From Pseudomonas putida (GTDB lineage Bacteria; Pseudomonadota; Gammaproteobacteria; Pseudomonadales; Pseudomonadaceae): 64,000 bases of DNA. Positions 8,468 through 15,992 of this stretch are shown piece after piece. Below the pieces are notes generated by a model. That model was not told the origin of the DNA and did not search any database. It saw only the letters and a list, made by a program, of their open reading frames with translations. Every line of letters begins with the position of its first letter. Position 1 is the first letter of the stretch. A program made the translations under genes and the position numbers. The stretch lies in NCBI RefSeq assembly GCF_025905425.1, contig NZ_CP109603.1:5906501-5970500 (forward strand), read 5' to 3'.

Positions 8468-9045
8468 AATCACTCTAACCACAGATGTGGACAACTTGTC
8501 GCACATCGTGCTCAAGCCGACTTACAACCTCATCGCAAGCCATTGTTTCCACAGCCGTCTTTTACCCACGGATAATGTGGAGCCGCCTGTGGAAAACATG
8601 GGTGCACCTCGCTAGAGCCCTTTGTTATCAAGCCCTGCAGGGTATTGATCATTTTTTGATCGCTTTGCTCTTGTGGATGATTTTCCAGCGGATTTTACCC
8701 ACACCCTGCTGTGCGCAAGTAGCCTGAAAGCCTGTGGATAAATCTGTGTAAAAACGTTGGACAGACCGCTGCAAGCGGCATGATTGAAAGCTTTGCGCCA
8801 TCACTGCAGATGATATCCACCGACCGCTGATGGCTGAAAGGGTTCCGCCAAGCACAAGAGTTGCCCCCAATCCGTGGGGAAAGCCTTGTGGATAACGTGC
8901 GCATAGCTGGCGCCAGGCCGTCTACAACGGGGCTTTGACCAAAGTGATCAATATTTGATCAGTTGCTTCAATAGCTTGCTGCCTGCGGGGTACGAAGGCA
9001 TGCTGCAACCCCCTGCCGACATTAATCCACAGCGAGGAACACAGC
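8468..9045. other. Non-coding region with a cluster of DnaA-box-like sites
   Basis: This 578-bp spacer between livF and the next gene has unusually many 9-mers close to the DnaA box TTATCCACA. Perfect copies are at 8733-8741 and 8887-8895 (read on the minus strand). TTWTNCACA matches are at 8588-8596 and 8745-8753. One-mismatch copies are at 8486-8494, 8672-8680, 8695-8703 and 9023-9031. An AT-rich patch with two GATC sites lies at 8643-8662 and a perfect palindrome at 8945-8961. No convincing gene is present; an 80-codon frame at 8485-8727 lacks a ribosome-binding site and any family feature. Function unknown: DnaA titration, DnaA regulation of the neighbour, or a secondary initiation-like locus are possibilities. 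Confidence 0.6.
8945..8961. promoter_or_regulatory. 17-bp perfect palindrome, candidate operator
   Basis: TGATCAA-TAT-TTGATCA lies 85 bp upstream of the SDR gene, in the DnaA-box-rich spacer. It looks like a dimeric-regulator operator. It is not an ANR box, because the half-site spacing is wrong. Confidence 0.45.
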
Positions 9046-9813
9046 ATGACGTCCACCGTATTCATCACTGGCGCGACTTCTGGTTTCGGTGAAGCCACTG
9101 CCCGACGTTTCGCCGAGGCCGGCTGGAAGCTGATCCTCACGGGCCGCCGCAAGGAACGCCTGGACGCCCTGTGCGCCGAACTGTCGGCCAAGACCGAAGT
9201 ACACGGGCTGGTGCTGGATGTGCGCGACCGGAAGGCCATGGAGCATGCCATCGCCACGCTGCCGCCTGGTTTCGACACGCTACGCGGCCTGGTCAACAAT
9301 GCAGGCCTCGCGCTGGGCGTCGATGCGGCGCAAAACTGCAGCCTGGACGACTGGGAAACCATGGTCGACACCAACATCAAGGGCCTGATGTACACCACGC
9401 GCCTGCTGCTGCCCCGGTTGATCGCCCACGGGCGTGGTGCGTCGATCCTCAACGTCGGCTCGGTGGCGGGCAATTACCCGTACCCGGGCAGCAACGTGTA
9501 TGGCGGCACCAAGGCGTTTGTCGGGCAGTTCTCGCTGAGCCTGCGTTGCGACCTGCGTGGCACGGGCGTGCGTGTCAGCAACATCGAGCCGGGGCTGTGC
9601 GAGAGTGAGTTTTCGCTGGTGCGCTTTGGGGGTGATCAGGCCAAGTATGACGCGACCTACGCCGGTGCCGAGCCGATCCAGCCGCAGGATATTGCCGAGA
9701 CCATTTTCTGGATCCTCAACCAGCCGGCGCACATCAACATCAACAGCCTGGAGCTGATGCCGGTGAGCCAGGACTGGGCTGGGTTCTCGATCGACCGTTC
9801 GGTCAAAGGTTAA
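9046..9813 (+). CDS. SDR-family NAD(P)-dependent oxidoreductase (YdfG-like)
   Basis: Classical short-chain dehydrogenase of 255 residues. Cofactor motif TGATSGFG at 8-15, NNAG at 84-87, and catalytic Ser139, Tyr152 and Lys156 (YGGTK) are present. RR at 34-35 (TGRRKERL) after the second strand favours NADP(H). Overall pattern and length resemble E. coli YdfG, which oxidises L-allo-threonine and 3-hydroxy acids, but the true substrate cannot be read from sequence. The gene stands alone, preceded by the DnaA-box-rich spacer and followed by a REP-hairpin-REP block. Confidence 0.85.
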   Translation: MTSTVFITGATSGFGEATARRFAEAGWKLILTGRRKERLDALCAELSAKTEVHGLVLDVRDRKAMEHAIATLPPGFDTLRGLVNNAGLALGVDAAQNCSLDDWETMVDTNIKGLMYTTRLLLPRLIAHGRGASILNVGSVAGNYPYPGSNVYGGTKAFVGQFSLSLRCDLRGTGVRVSNIEPGLCESEFSLVRFGGDQAKYDATYAGAEPIQPQDIAETIFWILNQPAHININSLELMPVSQDWAGFSIDRSVKG

Positions 9814-9820
9814 TCCGAAG

Positions 9821-9963
9821 GCCTCTTCGCGGGGCAAGCCCGCTCCCACATCGATGGTCCTCCCAAGCCTCCCAGTGAAAGCCTAAGCTTTCACTGGGAG
9901 GACCATTTCATTAGGTAAAGCGCCGTGCACAAATACCTGTGGGAGCGGGCTTGCCCCGCGAAT
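9821..9963. repeat. REP pair enclosing a long hairpin
   Basis: REP units at 9821-9850 and 9937-9963 in opposite orientation flank a 14-bp perfect stem (9869-9882 with 9887-9900, loop CTAA). A further segment at 9854-9864 is complementary to 9896-9906 and so overlaps the 3' arm, allowing two competing folds. The block separates the convergent SDR and epimerase genes and likely ends transcription from one or both sides. Confidence 0.8.
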
Positions 9964-9966
9964 GCG

Positions 9967-11064
9967 TTAGCTCAAGCGCTGCAAGCCTTCCAGGCAAGTC
10001 GCCAAGTGATAAGGCGTAGTCGAAGGCATGTCATGCCGGCTGACGGCACCCTCACTGTCCCGGCACTCATACCAGCCGCCATCATGCAGGAACCGCTGCT
10101 CCAGCGCCCGCAACTGCGCAGCCAGCTTCGCTTCACTCCCCGCGCGTAATACCAGCGCCCGCAAGTACTCCGCCTGGGCCCAGATCCGCTGGGTGGCATC
10201 GATCACCTTGCCGTCCACTGCCAACATCGCCAATACGGCCGAATCCTTCACTCCGCACTGTTCGGCATAATCGAACGCGCGGGCAATCGAAGCGTGCAGT
10301 GGGGTTTCGCGTAGCAGTGCCGAGGTATCGAGCAGATAGAACCACTCGAATTGATGGCCGGGTTCGAACCAGTTATCCACAGCCCCGCGTGGTTTTTCCA
10401 GCATCAGGCCATGCTGCGGTTCGATGAACTGCGCCTGCAGGGCATCGCACAGTTGCAGCAACGCCTGCTGCACGCCGTGATCTTCACGCACGGCAAGCAC
10501 CTGCAGGAAAGCTTCGGCCAGGTGCATCTGCGGGTTCTGCAGTGGGCCGCTGCCCAGGTCGGCCCAGTCTTCACCGAGGCTGGCCTCGTACAGGCCGTCG
10601 TCGCGGGCGAACTGCTCACTGACGATTTCCAGGGCAGCGTTCAGCGCGGAGGCCACCAGGCTGTCGCCGACCTTGCCCCAGTAATGCGCGCAGGCAAACA
10701 CGATGAACGCGTGGGTGTAGAGGTCTTTGCGGCGGTCCAGCGGCTTGCCTTCGGCATCGATGCTGTAGAACCAGCCGCCGTGTTCGGCATCATGAAAATG
10801 CCGCTGCAGCGAGCGGAACAACGCCGCCGCCCGCTCTGCCGAGCCCGGTTGCTCGATGCGGCTGCTGAACAGGTACAGCTGGCGCGCACAGGCCATCGCC
10901 CGGTAGCGCTGAACCGGCAATGGCCGGTGCTGGGCATCCAGGGCCTCAAAGGGCAGGGCCATTTCGACATTCCAGCCCGGGCCTTGCCACAACGGCACGA
11001 TACGCTCGGCGAAGTGCTGGTTGAAGCGGGCCAGTTCGGGCGGGGTGGGGCGGGGGTCGGACAT
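9967..11064 (-). CDS. AGE-family sugar epimerase/isomerase
   Basis: Member of the N-acylglucosamine 2-epimerase / aldose-ketose isomerase family (alpha6/alpha6 barrel), which includes mannose isomerases and YihS. About 365 residues with characteristic blocks: RAMACARQLYLFS, GWFYSIDAEGKPLDRRKDLYTHAF, QNPQMHLAEAF, and the C-terminal active-site region EPGHQFEWFYLL, whose His is catalytic in the family. I chose ATG 11064 (MSDPRP) over 11097, because the longer form begins with sequence unlike the family and has no ribosome-binding site. Interconversion of mannose and fructose is the likeliest activity, but the substrate is not certain. Confidence 0.8.
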   Translation of the reverse strand: MSDPRPTPPELARFNQHFAERIVPLWQGPGWNVEMALPFEALDAQHRPLPVQRYRAMACARQLYLFSSRIEQPGSAERAAALFRSLQRHFHDAEHGGWFYSIDAEGKPLDRRKDLYTHAFIVFACAHYWGKVGDSLVASALNAALEIVSEQFARDDGLYEASLGEDWADLGSGPLQNPQMHLAEAFLQVLAVREDHGVQQALLQLCDALQAQFIEPQHGLMLEKPRGAVDNWFEPGHQFEWFYLLDTSALLRETPLHASIARAFDYAEQCGVKDSAVLAMLAVDGKVIDATQRIWAQAEYLRALVLRAGSEAKLAAQLRALEQRFLHDGGWYECRDSEGAVSRHDMPSTTPYHLATCLEGLQRLS

Positions 11065-11130
11065 GAAAGCGCTCGTCACAATCGGGCAGTGCGCCATGGT
11101 AGCAGAACTGGGGTTTTGGGTTGTTTACGT

Positions 11131-11227
11131 GGGCCTCTTCGCGAGCAAGCCCCGCTCCTACAGGTCGTTGAACTGCTCTTGAAAACGGTGCCATTCGTGT
11201 GGGAGCGGGCTTGCCCGCGAAGAGGCG
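11131..11227. repeat. REP inverted pair
   Basis: Units at 11131-11165 and 11196-11227 in opposite orientation, between the epimerase gene and the TetR gene. The left copy is diverged (GCTCCTACAGG). Confidence 0.85.
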
Positions 11228-11242
11228 ATTACAGCCCACAGA

Positions 11243-11875
11243 TCAGCTCGGGTTGCTCAGCCCTTGCCAATGCCGTGCGCCGACGAAGATGAAGCGCAAC
11301 TGCTGGGTGATCTTTTCCTGTGCGGTCAGGGCCTGTGGATAACCCGCGTCGGGGTTGTCGATCAGCTCGGGCAGGGTGGCGAACACCGTCTTCACCACAA
11401 GGTCGGCCATCACCGCCAGCGCCGCGCCGTCCAGGTGCTGCCAACGTTTCATGCGCGCGAGGTCAGTAGCCAGGTCGTCACTGATGTCTTGGCGCAGGCG
11501 TGCAATCGCCTGGCGAACCGCCTGCGAGCCGCCGTATTGCTCACGGGCCAGGAACAGGAACTGGGCCCGGTGGGCGGCGACCACGTCGAGGAAGATACGC
11601 ACCGAGGCGTCGGTGATGCCGCCAAACTCGAATTCGTTCTGGCGCACCAGGCGGATAGTCTGGCGGAAGGTGGTATCGACCTCGGCCACCAGGGCCAGGC
11701 CGAGAGCGTCCATGTCGGAAAAATGCCGGTAGAAACCGGTCGGCACGATACCCGCCGTTTTCGCCACTTCGCGCAGGCTGATGCTGCCGAAGCCACGGCC
11801 ACTCTCCATGAGCTGGCAGGCGGCATCGAGCAGGGCCTGGCGGGTCTGTAGCTTCTGTTCGGCACGCGGCAGCAT
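11243..11875 (-). CDS. desT: TetR-family transcriptional regulator, DesT/FabR-like
   Basis: 210-residue TetR-type repressor. The N-terminal helix-turn-helix (residues about 12-58, SLREVAKTAGIVPTGFYRHF) and the ligand domain (REQYGGS; DLVVKTVFATLPELID; HWQGL) closely follow the DesT/FabR group, which sense the unsaturated-to-saturated acyl-CoA ratio and control fatty-acid desaturation genes. In P. aeruginosa desT lies by the desB desaturase; here no desaturase is adjacent, so its targets must be elsewhere. The assignment rests on remembered family sequence patterns; the same protein could be annotated fabR. Confidence 0.75.
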   Translation of the reverse strand: MLPRAEQKLQTRQALLDAACQLMESGRGFGSISLREVAKTAGIVPTGFYRHFSDMDALGLALVAEVDTTFRQTIRLVRQNEFEFGGITDASVRIFLDVVAAHRAQFLFLAREQYGGSQAVRQAIARLRQDISDDLATDLARMKRWQHLDGAALAVMADLVVKTVFATLPELIDNPDAGYPQALTAQEKITQQLRFIFVGARHWQGLSNPS

Positions 11876-11919
11876 GGGTCAGGATTCTGTGTCGGTCGAG
11901 GCAGGGCACTCTAGATAAT

Positions 11920-11949
11920 AAAACGAAGCCCGGTCAATGGACCGGGCTT
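11920..11949 (-). terminator. Rho-independent terminator of the repeat-protein gene
   Basis: On the minus strand AAGCCCGGTC-CATT-GACCGGGCTT gives a perfect 10-bp stem followed by CGTTTTATT, a good intrinsic terminator about 50 nt after the stop codon of the 45-bp repeat gene. Confidence 0.8.
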
Positions 11950-11998
11950 GGAGGTGAGCAGGCATTGTGCTGCAGGTTGTTCTTTTCGGCCATGGCGA

Positions 11999-12406
11999 TC
12001 AGCTCACACGGCTGAGTTCAACCAGGCGATCCGAGCCACCTTCAGCTACGCGGCCACTTTGTTCGATCAAGCGGTCCGAGCCACCTTCAGCTACGCGGCC
12101 ACTTTGTTCGATCAAGCGGTCCGAGCCACCTTCAGCAACACGGCCACTTTGTTCGATCAGTCGGTCCGAGCCACCTTCAGCTACGCGGCCACTTTGTTCG
12201 ATCAGGCGGTCCGAGCCACCTTCGGCAACGCGGCCACTTTGTTCGATGAGGCGATCAGAACCACCTTCGGCAACGGTTTTCAGCGGCTGGGCGATTTCAG
12301 CGGCGCTGGAGCGCGATTCGGCGGAGAGGTGCTGATCGGCAGCTGGCAGGGCGAAGGCGTTGGCAGCAAGGATGGACAGGGTCAGGGTCAGCAGGTGGCG
12401 TTTCAT
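11999..12406 (-). CDS. Secreted protein with six 15-residue tandem repeats
   Basis: 135 residues: a signal peptide (MKRHLLTLTLSILAANAFA), a short linker, then six near-identical copies of VAEGGSDRLIEQSGR, the last diverging to LVELSRVS. No known domain was recognised. Similar VAEGGSDR-repeat proteins in pseudomonads are of unknown function. The repeat is polar and contains no Cys or aromatic residues, suggesting an exported, flexible or low-complexity protein. A strong terminator follows. DNA copies are 45 bp with mainly synonymous differences, so copy number may vary between strains. Confidence 0.7.
   Translation of the reverse strand: MKRHLLTLTLSILAANAFALPAADQHLSAESRSSAAEIAQPLKTVAEGGSDRLIEQSGRVAEGGSDRLIEQSGRVAEGGSDRLIEQSGRVAEGGSDRLIEQSGRVAEGGSDRLIEQSGRVAEGGSDRLVELSRVS
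12031..12275. repeat. 45-bp tandem repeat, six units
   Basis: The sequence CCGAGCCACCTTCAGC recurs at 12031, 12076, 12121, 12166 and 12211, with a diverged unit at 12256: an exact 45-bp period that keeps the reading frame. A likely variable-number coding repeat. Confidence 0.95.
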
Positions 12407-12745
12407 GATTTCGGTGCTCCTCTGGGGGGCTGGAAAGTGGGTACGGAGCCAATGCTACGCCCGGTAACGCCAGAGAAAAGTTCATAAGGATAATGGTAAC
12501 AATCGACAGCATTGATAGAGGTCGCCAGAGGCTCTAAAGCGGCTATCTCGACGTGAATAGTGGCTGTTTGCCTCTATCTTTGGCGAGTAACGCTACGCCG
12601 CTGGCCTGACCAAATGCTGAGCAAGAAGCCAGGAAAAACTTCGCTATCATGGCGCCACAGATAAAACCCAGCGGGTTTTCATCAGTCCGAGTTAATGAGT
12701 GCCATCGGCACCCGCTACGTGCCATGCCGTCAGGAGAATCACGCA
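12407..12745. other. 339-bp spacer between divergent genes
   Basis: Divergent promoter region for the repeat-protein gene and the AsmA-like gene. I see the AGGAG ribosome-binding site of asmA at 12731-12735 and AT-rich stretches near 12475-12510, but no convincing -35/-10 pair, operator or RNA structure. Confidence 0.5.
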
Positions 12746-14812
12746 ATGACGCGACCCGCCAGAATCCTCGTCTGGACCCTTGCCACCCTGTTGACCCTGC
12801 TGGCCATACTGGTGGTGGTAATCGCCACCTTCGACTGGAACCGCGTCAAGCCGTTGCTCAACGAGAAGGTCTCCGAGGCCCTGCACAGGCCTTTCGCAAT
12901 CAATGGCAACCTTGCAGTGCAGTGGCGTACCGAACCTGAAGAAGGCGGTTGGCGCGCGTGGGTGCCTTGGCCGCATTTCATCGCCGAAGACCTGACCCTG
13001 GGCAACCCCGAGTGGCTCAAGGCGCCGACCATGGTCGGCCTCGAACGTGTCGAGTTCCGCCTGGCGCCGCTGCCGCTGGTGTTCCAGCAGATCGTCATCC
13101 CGCGTATCAACCTGACCAAACCGACCGCCAGCCTTACCCGCCTGGCCGATGGCCGTGCCAACTGGGCCTTCGACTTCGGCCCCAAGGACGAACACGCAGA
13201 GCCCTCGAAATGGCAGCTGGATATCGGCGCCATTGGTTTTGATCAAGGCAATGTCAGCCTCGACGACCAGACCCTGAAGACCAGCATGAAGGTGCAGATC
13301 GACCCGCTGGGCAAGCCGATCCCGTTCAGCGACATCGTCGGCAAGGCACATGCCGAGCAAACCGGCGGTGCCCAGGACTATGCCTTCGGCCTCAAGGCGC
13401 AGGGCCGCTACAAAGGCCAGCCGGTGTCCGGCACTGGCAAGATCGGTGGCCTGCTGGCACTGCAGGACGCCAGCCAACCCTTCCCCTTGCAGGCCGACGT
13501 ACGCATCGCCGATACCCATGTGGTGCTTGCCGGTACCCTGACCGACCCGCGCAACCTCGGCGCGCTTGATCTGCGCCTGCGGCTGTCCGGCAAAAGCCTG
13601 GGCAACCTCTACCCGCTGACCGGCGTGACCTTGCCGGATACACCGGCCTATGCCACCGACGGCCACCTCAATGCCAACCTGCATGCCGCGCAGGGCGCGA
13701 CCTTCAATTACCAAGGCTTCAACGGCAAGATCGGCGACAGTGATATCCACGGTGACCTGGCCTTCGTCGCCAGCCAGCCACGGCCCAAGCTGTCCGGTAA
13801 GCTGGTCTCGAACCAGCTGTTGTTCAAGGACCTGGCGCCGCTGATCGGGGCCGATTCCAACGCCGAACAGAAGGCACGCGGCGGGGCCAGCAAGCAGCCG
13901 GCAGGCAAGGTGCTGCCGGTGGAGGAGTTCCGTACCGAACGCTGGCGGGCCATGGATGCCGACGTCGAATTTGCCGGTAAGCGCATCGTCCACAGTGAAC
14001 AATTGCCGTTCAATGACCTGTCTGCCCACGTGATTTTGGAAGATGGCCTGCTGCGCCTGGAACCGCTGCGCTTTGGCGTGGCTGGCGGCAACCTGGCCTC
14101 CAGGATCCGCCTGGACGGGCGCAGCGTACCCTTGCAGGGCCGCGCGCAGCTGACTGCGCGGGGCTTCAAGCTCAAGCAGTTGTTCCCCAGTTTTGCGCCG
14201 ATGCAGACCAGCTTTGGCGAACTCAACGGCGATGCTGACATCACCGGCCGCGGTAACTCGGTCGCAGCGCTGCTGGGCACGGCCAATGGCGACCTGCGCA
14301 TGCTGATCAATGATGGCGCGATCAGCCGCAGCCTGATGGAAATCGCCGGGTTGAACGTGGGCAACTACGTGATTGGCAAGTTGTTCGGCGACGAGGATGT
14401 GCAGATCAACTGCGCGGCGGCCGATGTCGGCATCAAGGATGGGCTGGCGACAACGCGCCTGTTCATCTTCGATACCGAGAACGCGATTATCTACATCAAT
14501 GGCACGGCCAACTTTGCCAGTGAGCAGCTTGATCTGAAGATCACCCCGGAATCCAAAGGCCTGCGGCTGTTCTCGTTGCGTTCGCCGCTGTATGTACGGG
14601 GGCCATTCGCCAAGCCCAGTGCGGGTGTGCAGGCGCTGCCGTTGGCCTTGCGTGGTGCGGGGATGGTGGCATTAGGGGTGGTCGCGGGGCCGGCGGCGGG
14701 GCTGCTGGCATTAATCGCGCCGAGCAGTGGCGATGAGCCTAATCAGTGCACGCCGTTGTTGCAGCAGATGAAGGCGGGCAAGGCGCTGACTGAGGTCAAA
14801 GGCAAGAAATAG
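12746..14812 (+). CDS. AsmA-family protein
   Basis: Large envelope protein of 688 residues. An N-terminal membrane anchor (about residues 5-27, ILVWTLATLLTLLAILVVVI) is followed by a long periplasmic beta-rich region, with the AsmA C-terminal domain (about residues 400-620, including GNSVAALLGTANGDLRMLIN) typical of the family. AsmA-like proteins are VPS13/chorein-like repeat-beta-groove proteins implicated in lipid traffic between membranes. The start at 12746 is set by AGGAG 10 nt upstream; an upstream in-frame ATG at 12695 would add 17 poorly supported residues. It appears monocistronic and is followed by a GGGCCGC-TTT-GCGGCCC hairpin. Confidence 0.85.
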   Translation: MTRPARILVWTLATLLTLLAILVVVIATFDWNRVKPLLNEKVSEALHRPFAINGNLAVQWRTEPEEGGWRAWVPWPHFIAEDLTLGNPEWLKAPTMVGLERVEFRLAPLPLVFQQIVIPRINLTKPTASLTRLADGRANWAFDFGPKDEHAEPSKWQLDIGAIGFDQGNVSLDDQTLKTSMKVQIDPLGKPIPFSDIVGKAHAEQTGGAQDYAFGLKAQGRYKGQPVSGTGKIGGLLALQDASQPFPLQADVRIADTHVVLAGTLTDPRNLGALDLRLRLSGKSLGNLYPLTGVTLPDTPAYATDGHLNANLHAAQGATFNYQGFNGKIGDSDIHGDLAFVASQPRPKLSGKLVSNQLLFKDLAPLIGADSNAEQKARGGASKQPAGKVLPVEEFRTERWRAMDADVEFAGKRIVHSEQLPFNDLSAHVILEDGLLRLEPLRFGVAGGNLASRIRLDGRSVPLQGRAQLTARGFKLKQLFPSFAPMQTSFGELNGDADITGRGNSVAALLGTANGDLRMLINDGAISRSLMEIAGLNVGNYVIGKLFGDEDVQINCAAADVGIKDGLATTRLFIFDTENAIIYINGTANFASEQLDLKITPESKGLRLFSLRSPLYVRGPFAKPSAGVQALPLALRGAGMVALGVVAGPAAGLLALIAPSSGDEPNQCTPLLQQMKAGKALTEVKGKK

Positions 14813-14820
14813 GTGAAGGG

Positions 14821-14943
14821 GGGCCGCTTTGCGGCCCATTCCGGCCGGTCCGGCGCCCCGGCAAGGCCGCTCCCACAGGTTCAGGCTTTGCGGAGCACTT
14901 GTGGGAGCGGCCTTGTGCCGCGAAAGGGCTGCAAAGCAGCCCC
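14821..14943. repeat. REP pair with two flanking hairpins
   Basis: GGGCCGC-TTT-GCGGCCC (14821-14837), a REP variant at 14852-14879, the inverted unit at 14900-14927, and GGGCTGC-AAA-GCAGCCC (14926-14942) sit between the convergent asmA-like and ferritin-like genes. The outer hairpins look like terminators for each side. Confidence 0.8.
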
Positions 14944-14948
14944 AGCGA

Positions 14949-15479
14949 TTACAGCCCTTGCAGCAGATCGGACATATCGTCCGCATGCTCTTCTTCCTGC
15001 GCCAGGATGTCTTCGAAGATACGCCGCGTGGTCGGGTCGCTATCCCCAATGTACTGAATGATCTCCCGGTAGCTGTCGATCGCGATGCGTTCGGCGACCA
15101 GGTCTTCCAGCACCATTTCTTTCAGATTACTGCCCGCCACGTACTGGGCATGGGAATTCTTGGTCAGGTTATCCGGGTTGAAATCCGGCTCGCCACCCAA
15201 CTGCACGATCCGCTCGGCCAGCTTGTCGGCATGCTCGGCTTCCTGGTTGGCATGTTCGAGAAACTCCTCGGCCGCAACGCTGGCCTTGATACCGCTGGCC
15301 ATGAAGTAGTGGCGCTTGTAACGCAGCACGCAGACCAGCTCGGTAGCCAGCGACTCGTTCAGCAGGCGCAGGATTTCGGTACGGTCGGCGTGGTAACCCT
15401 CGGTCACCGCGCCTTGCTCGACGTGCTGGCGGGCACGTTCGCGCAGGGTTTTCACATCGGTCAGTTCAACGTTGCTCAT
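14949..15479 (-). CDS. Ferritin-like / bacterioferritin-type protein
   Basis: Four-helix ferritin-like protein of 176 residues, probably iron-storing or DNA-protecting. Metal-binding carboxylate/histidine pairs are visible: E in LNESLATE, EEFLEHANQEAEHADKL, LVAERIAIDSYREII, and EEEHADDM near the C-terminus. This is the two-ExxH arrangement of bacterioferritins and Dps-like proteins. The start at 15479 (MSNVEL) has GGAGAT 6 nt upstream; the longer form from 15491 is less likely. It lies directly upstream of the convergent asmA end, with osmE behind it on the same strand, fitting a stress or stationary-phase role. Confidence 0.82.
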   Translation of the reverse strand: MSNVELTDVKTLRERARQHVEQGAVTEGYHADRTEILRLLNESLATELVCVLRYKRHYFMASGIKASVAAEEFLEHANQEAEHADKLAERIVQLGGEPDFNPDNLTKNSHAQYVAGSNLKEMVLEDLVAERIAIDSYREIIQYIGDSDPTTRRIFEDILAQEEEHADDMSDLLQGL

Positions 15480-15527
15480 GGTTATCTCCAAACGGATCAG
15501 GACGGGGGGGCAAGGTGTACCGAAGGC

Positions 15528-15869
15528 TCACGCGCCGTGGACGGCGTCGCTGTCCTCTTCTCGTTGCTTGCAGGTCTTGAAGCCCTTCGCATCGACATGC
15601 CCGGTGGCGTCGAAACGCACGTAGTAGGGCTGCTGCTGGCCGTCGCGGTTGAGGATGTAGTCGTTGCAGGTGCCCCCATGCGGCAGGTCGATCACGTTGG
15701 AGGGGCTACCACCGATGGCAATGACCTTCTGCATGGTCATGCCGTGTTCGACCTGCTTGACCAGCGGCTCATCGCGGTAAGTGACGTAATCCACCGGGTT
15801 TTCCGGGCGGCTGCCGCAGGCGGCGAGGGTTGCGCTGGCCAGAAGGATTGCCAGGGTCTGCTTGTACAT
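15528..15869 (-). CDS. osmE: OsmE-like outer-membrane lipoprotein
   Basis: 113-residue precursor with a lipoprotein signal peptide and lipobox LAAC (lipidated Cys18), followed by a SmpA/OmlA-fold domain (VEHGMTMQKVIAIGGSPSNVID; GTCNDYIL; YYVRFDATGHV) matching E. coli OsmE. The family is induced by high osmolarity. The C-terminus is charged (KQREEDSD). It lies 49 nt upstream of the ferritin-like gene on the same strand, so the two could share a transcript. Confidence 0.85.
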   Translation of the reverse strand: MYKQTLAILLASATLAACGSRPENPVDYVTYRDEPLVKQVEHGMTMQKVIAIGGSPSNVIDLPHGGTCNDYILNRDGQQQPYYVRFDATGHVDAKGFKTCKQREEDSDAVHGA

Positions 15870-15992
15870 GGTCCCGCTCCTTGCTCAGGGGTTTGTTCTG
15901 GTTTGGAACCGCGCGGCGCGTCAGGAGTTCGATTGCGATGGTCATCGAAGCCGCTGTAGTGTGGGCCGTCGTCCACGGAGAGGGGCAGGGCA

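Noticed and set aside
8485..8727. 80-codon frame within the DnaA-box-rich spacer
   Set aside because: No ribosome-binding site or conserved feature; its codons overlap the repeated 9-mers.
12031..12275. Possible CRISPR-like array
   Set aside because: Repeats are adjacent 45-bp units without spacers and they encode in-frame peptide repeats.
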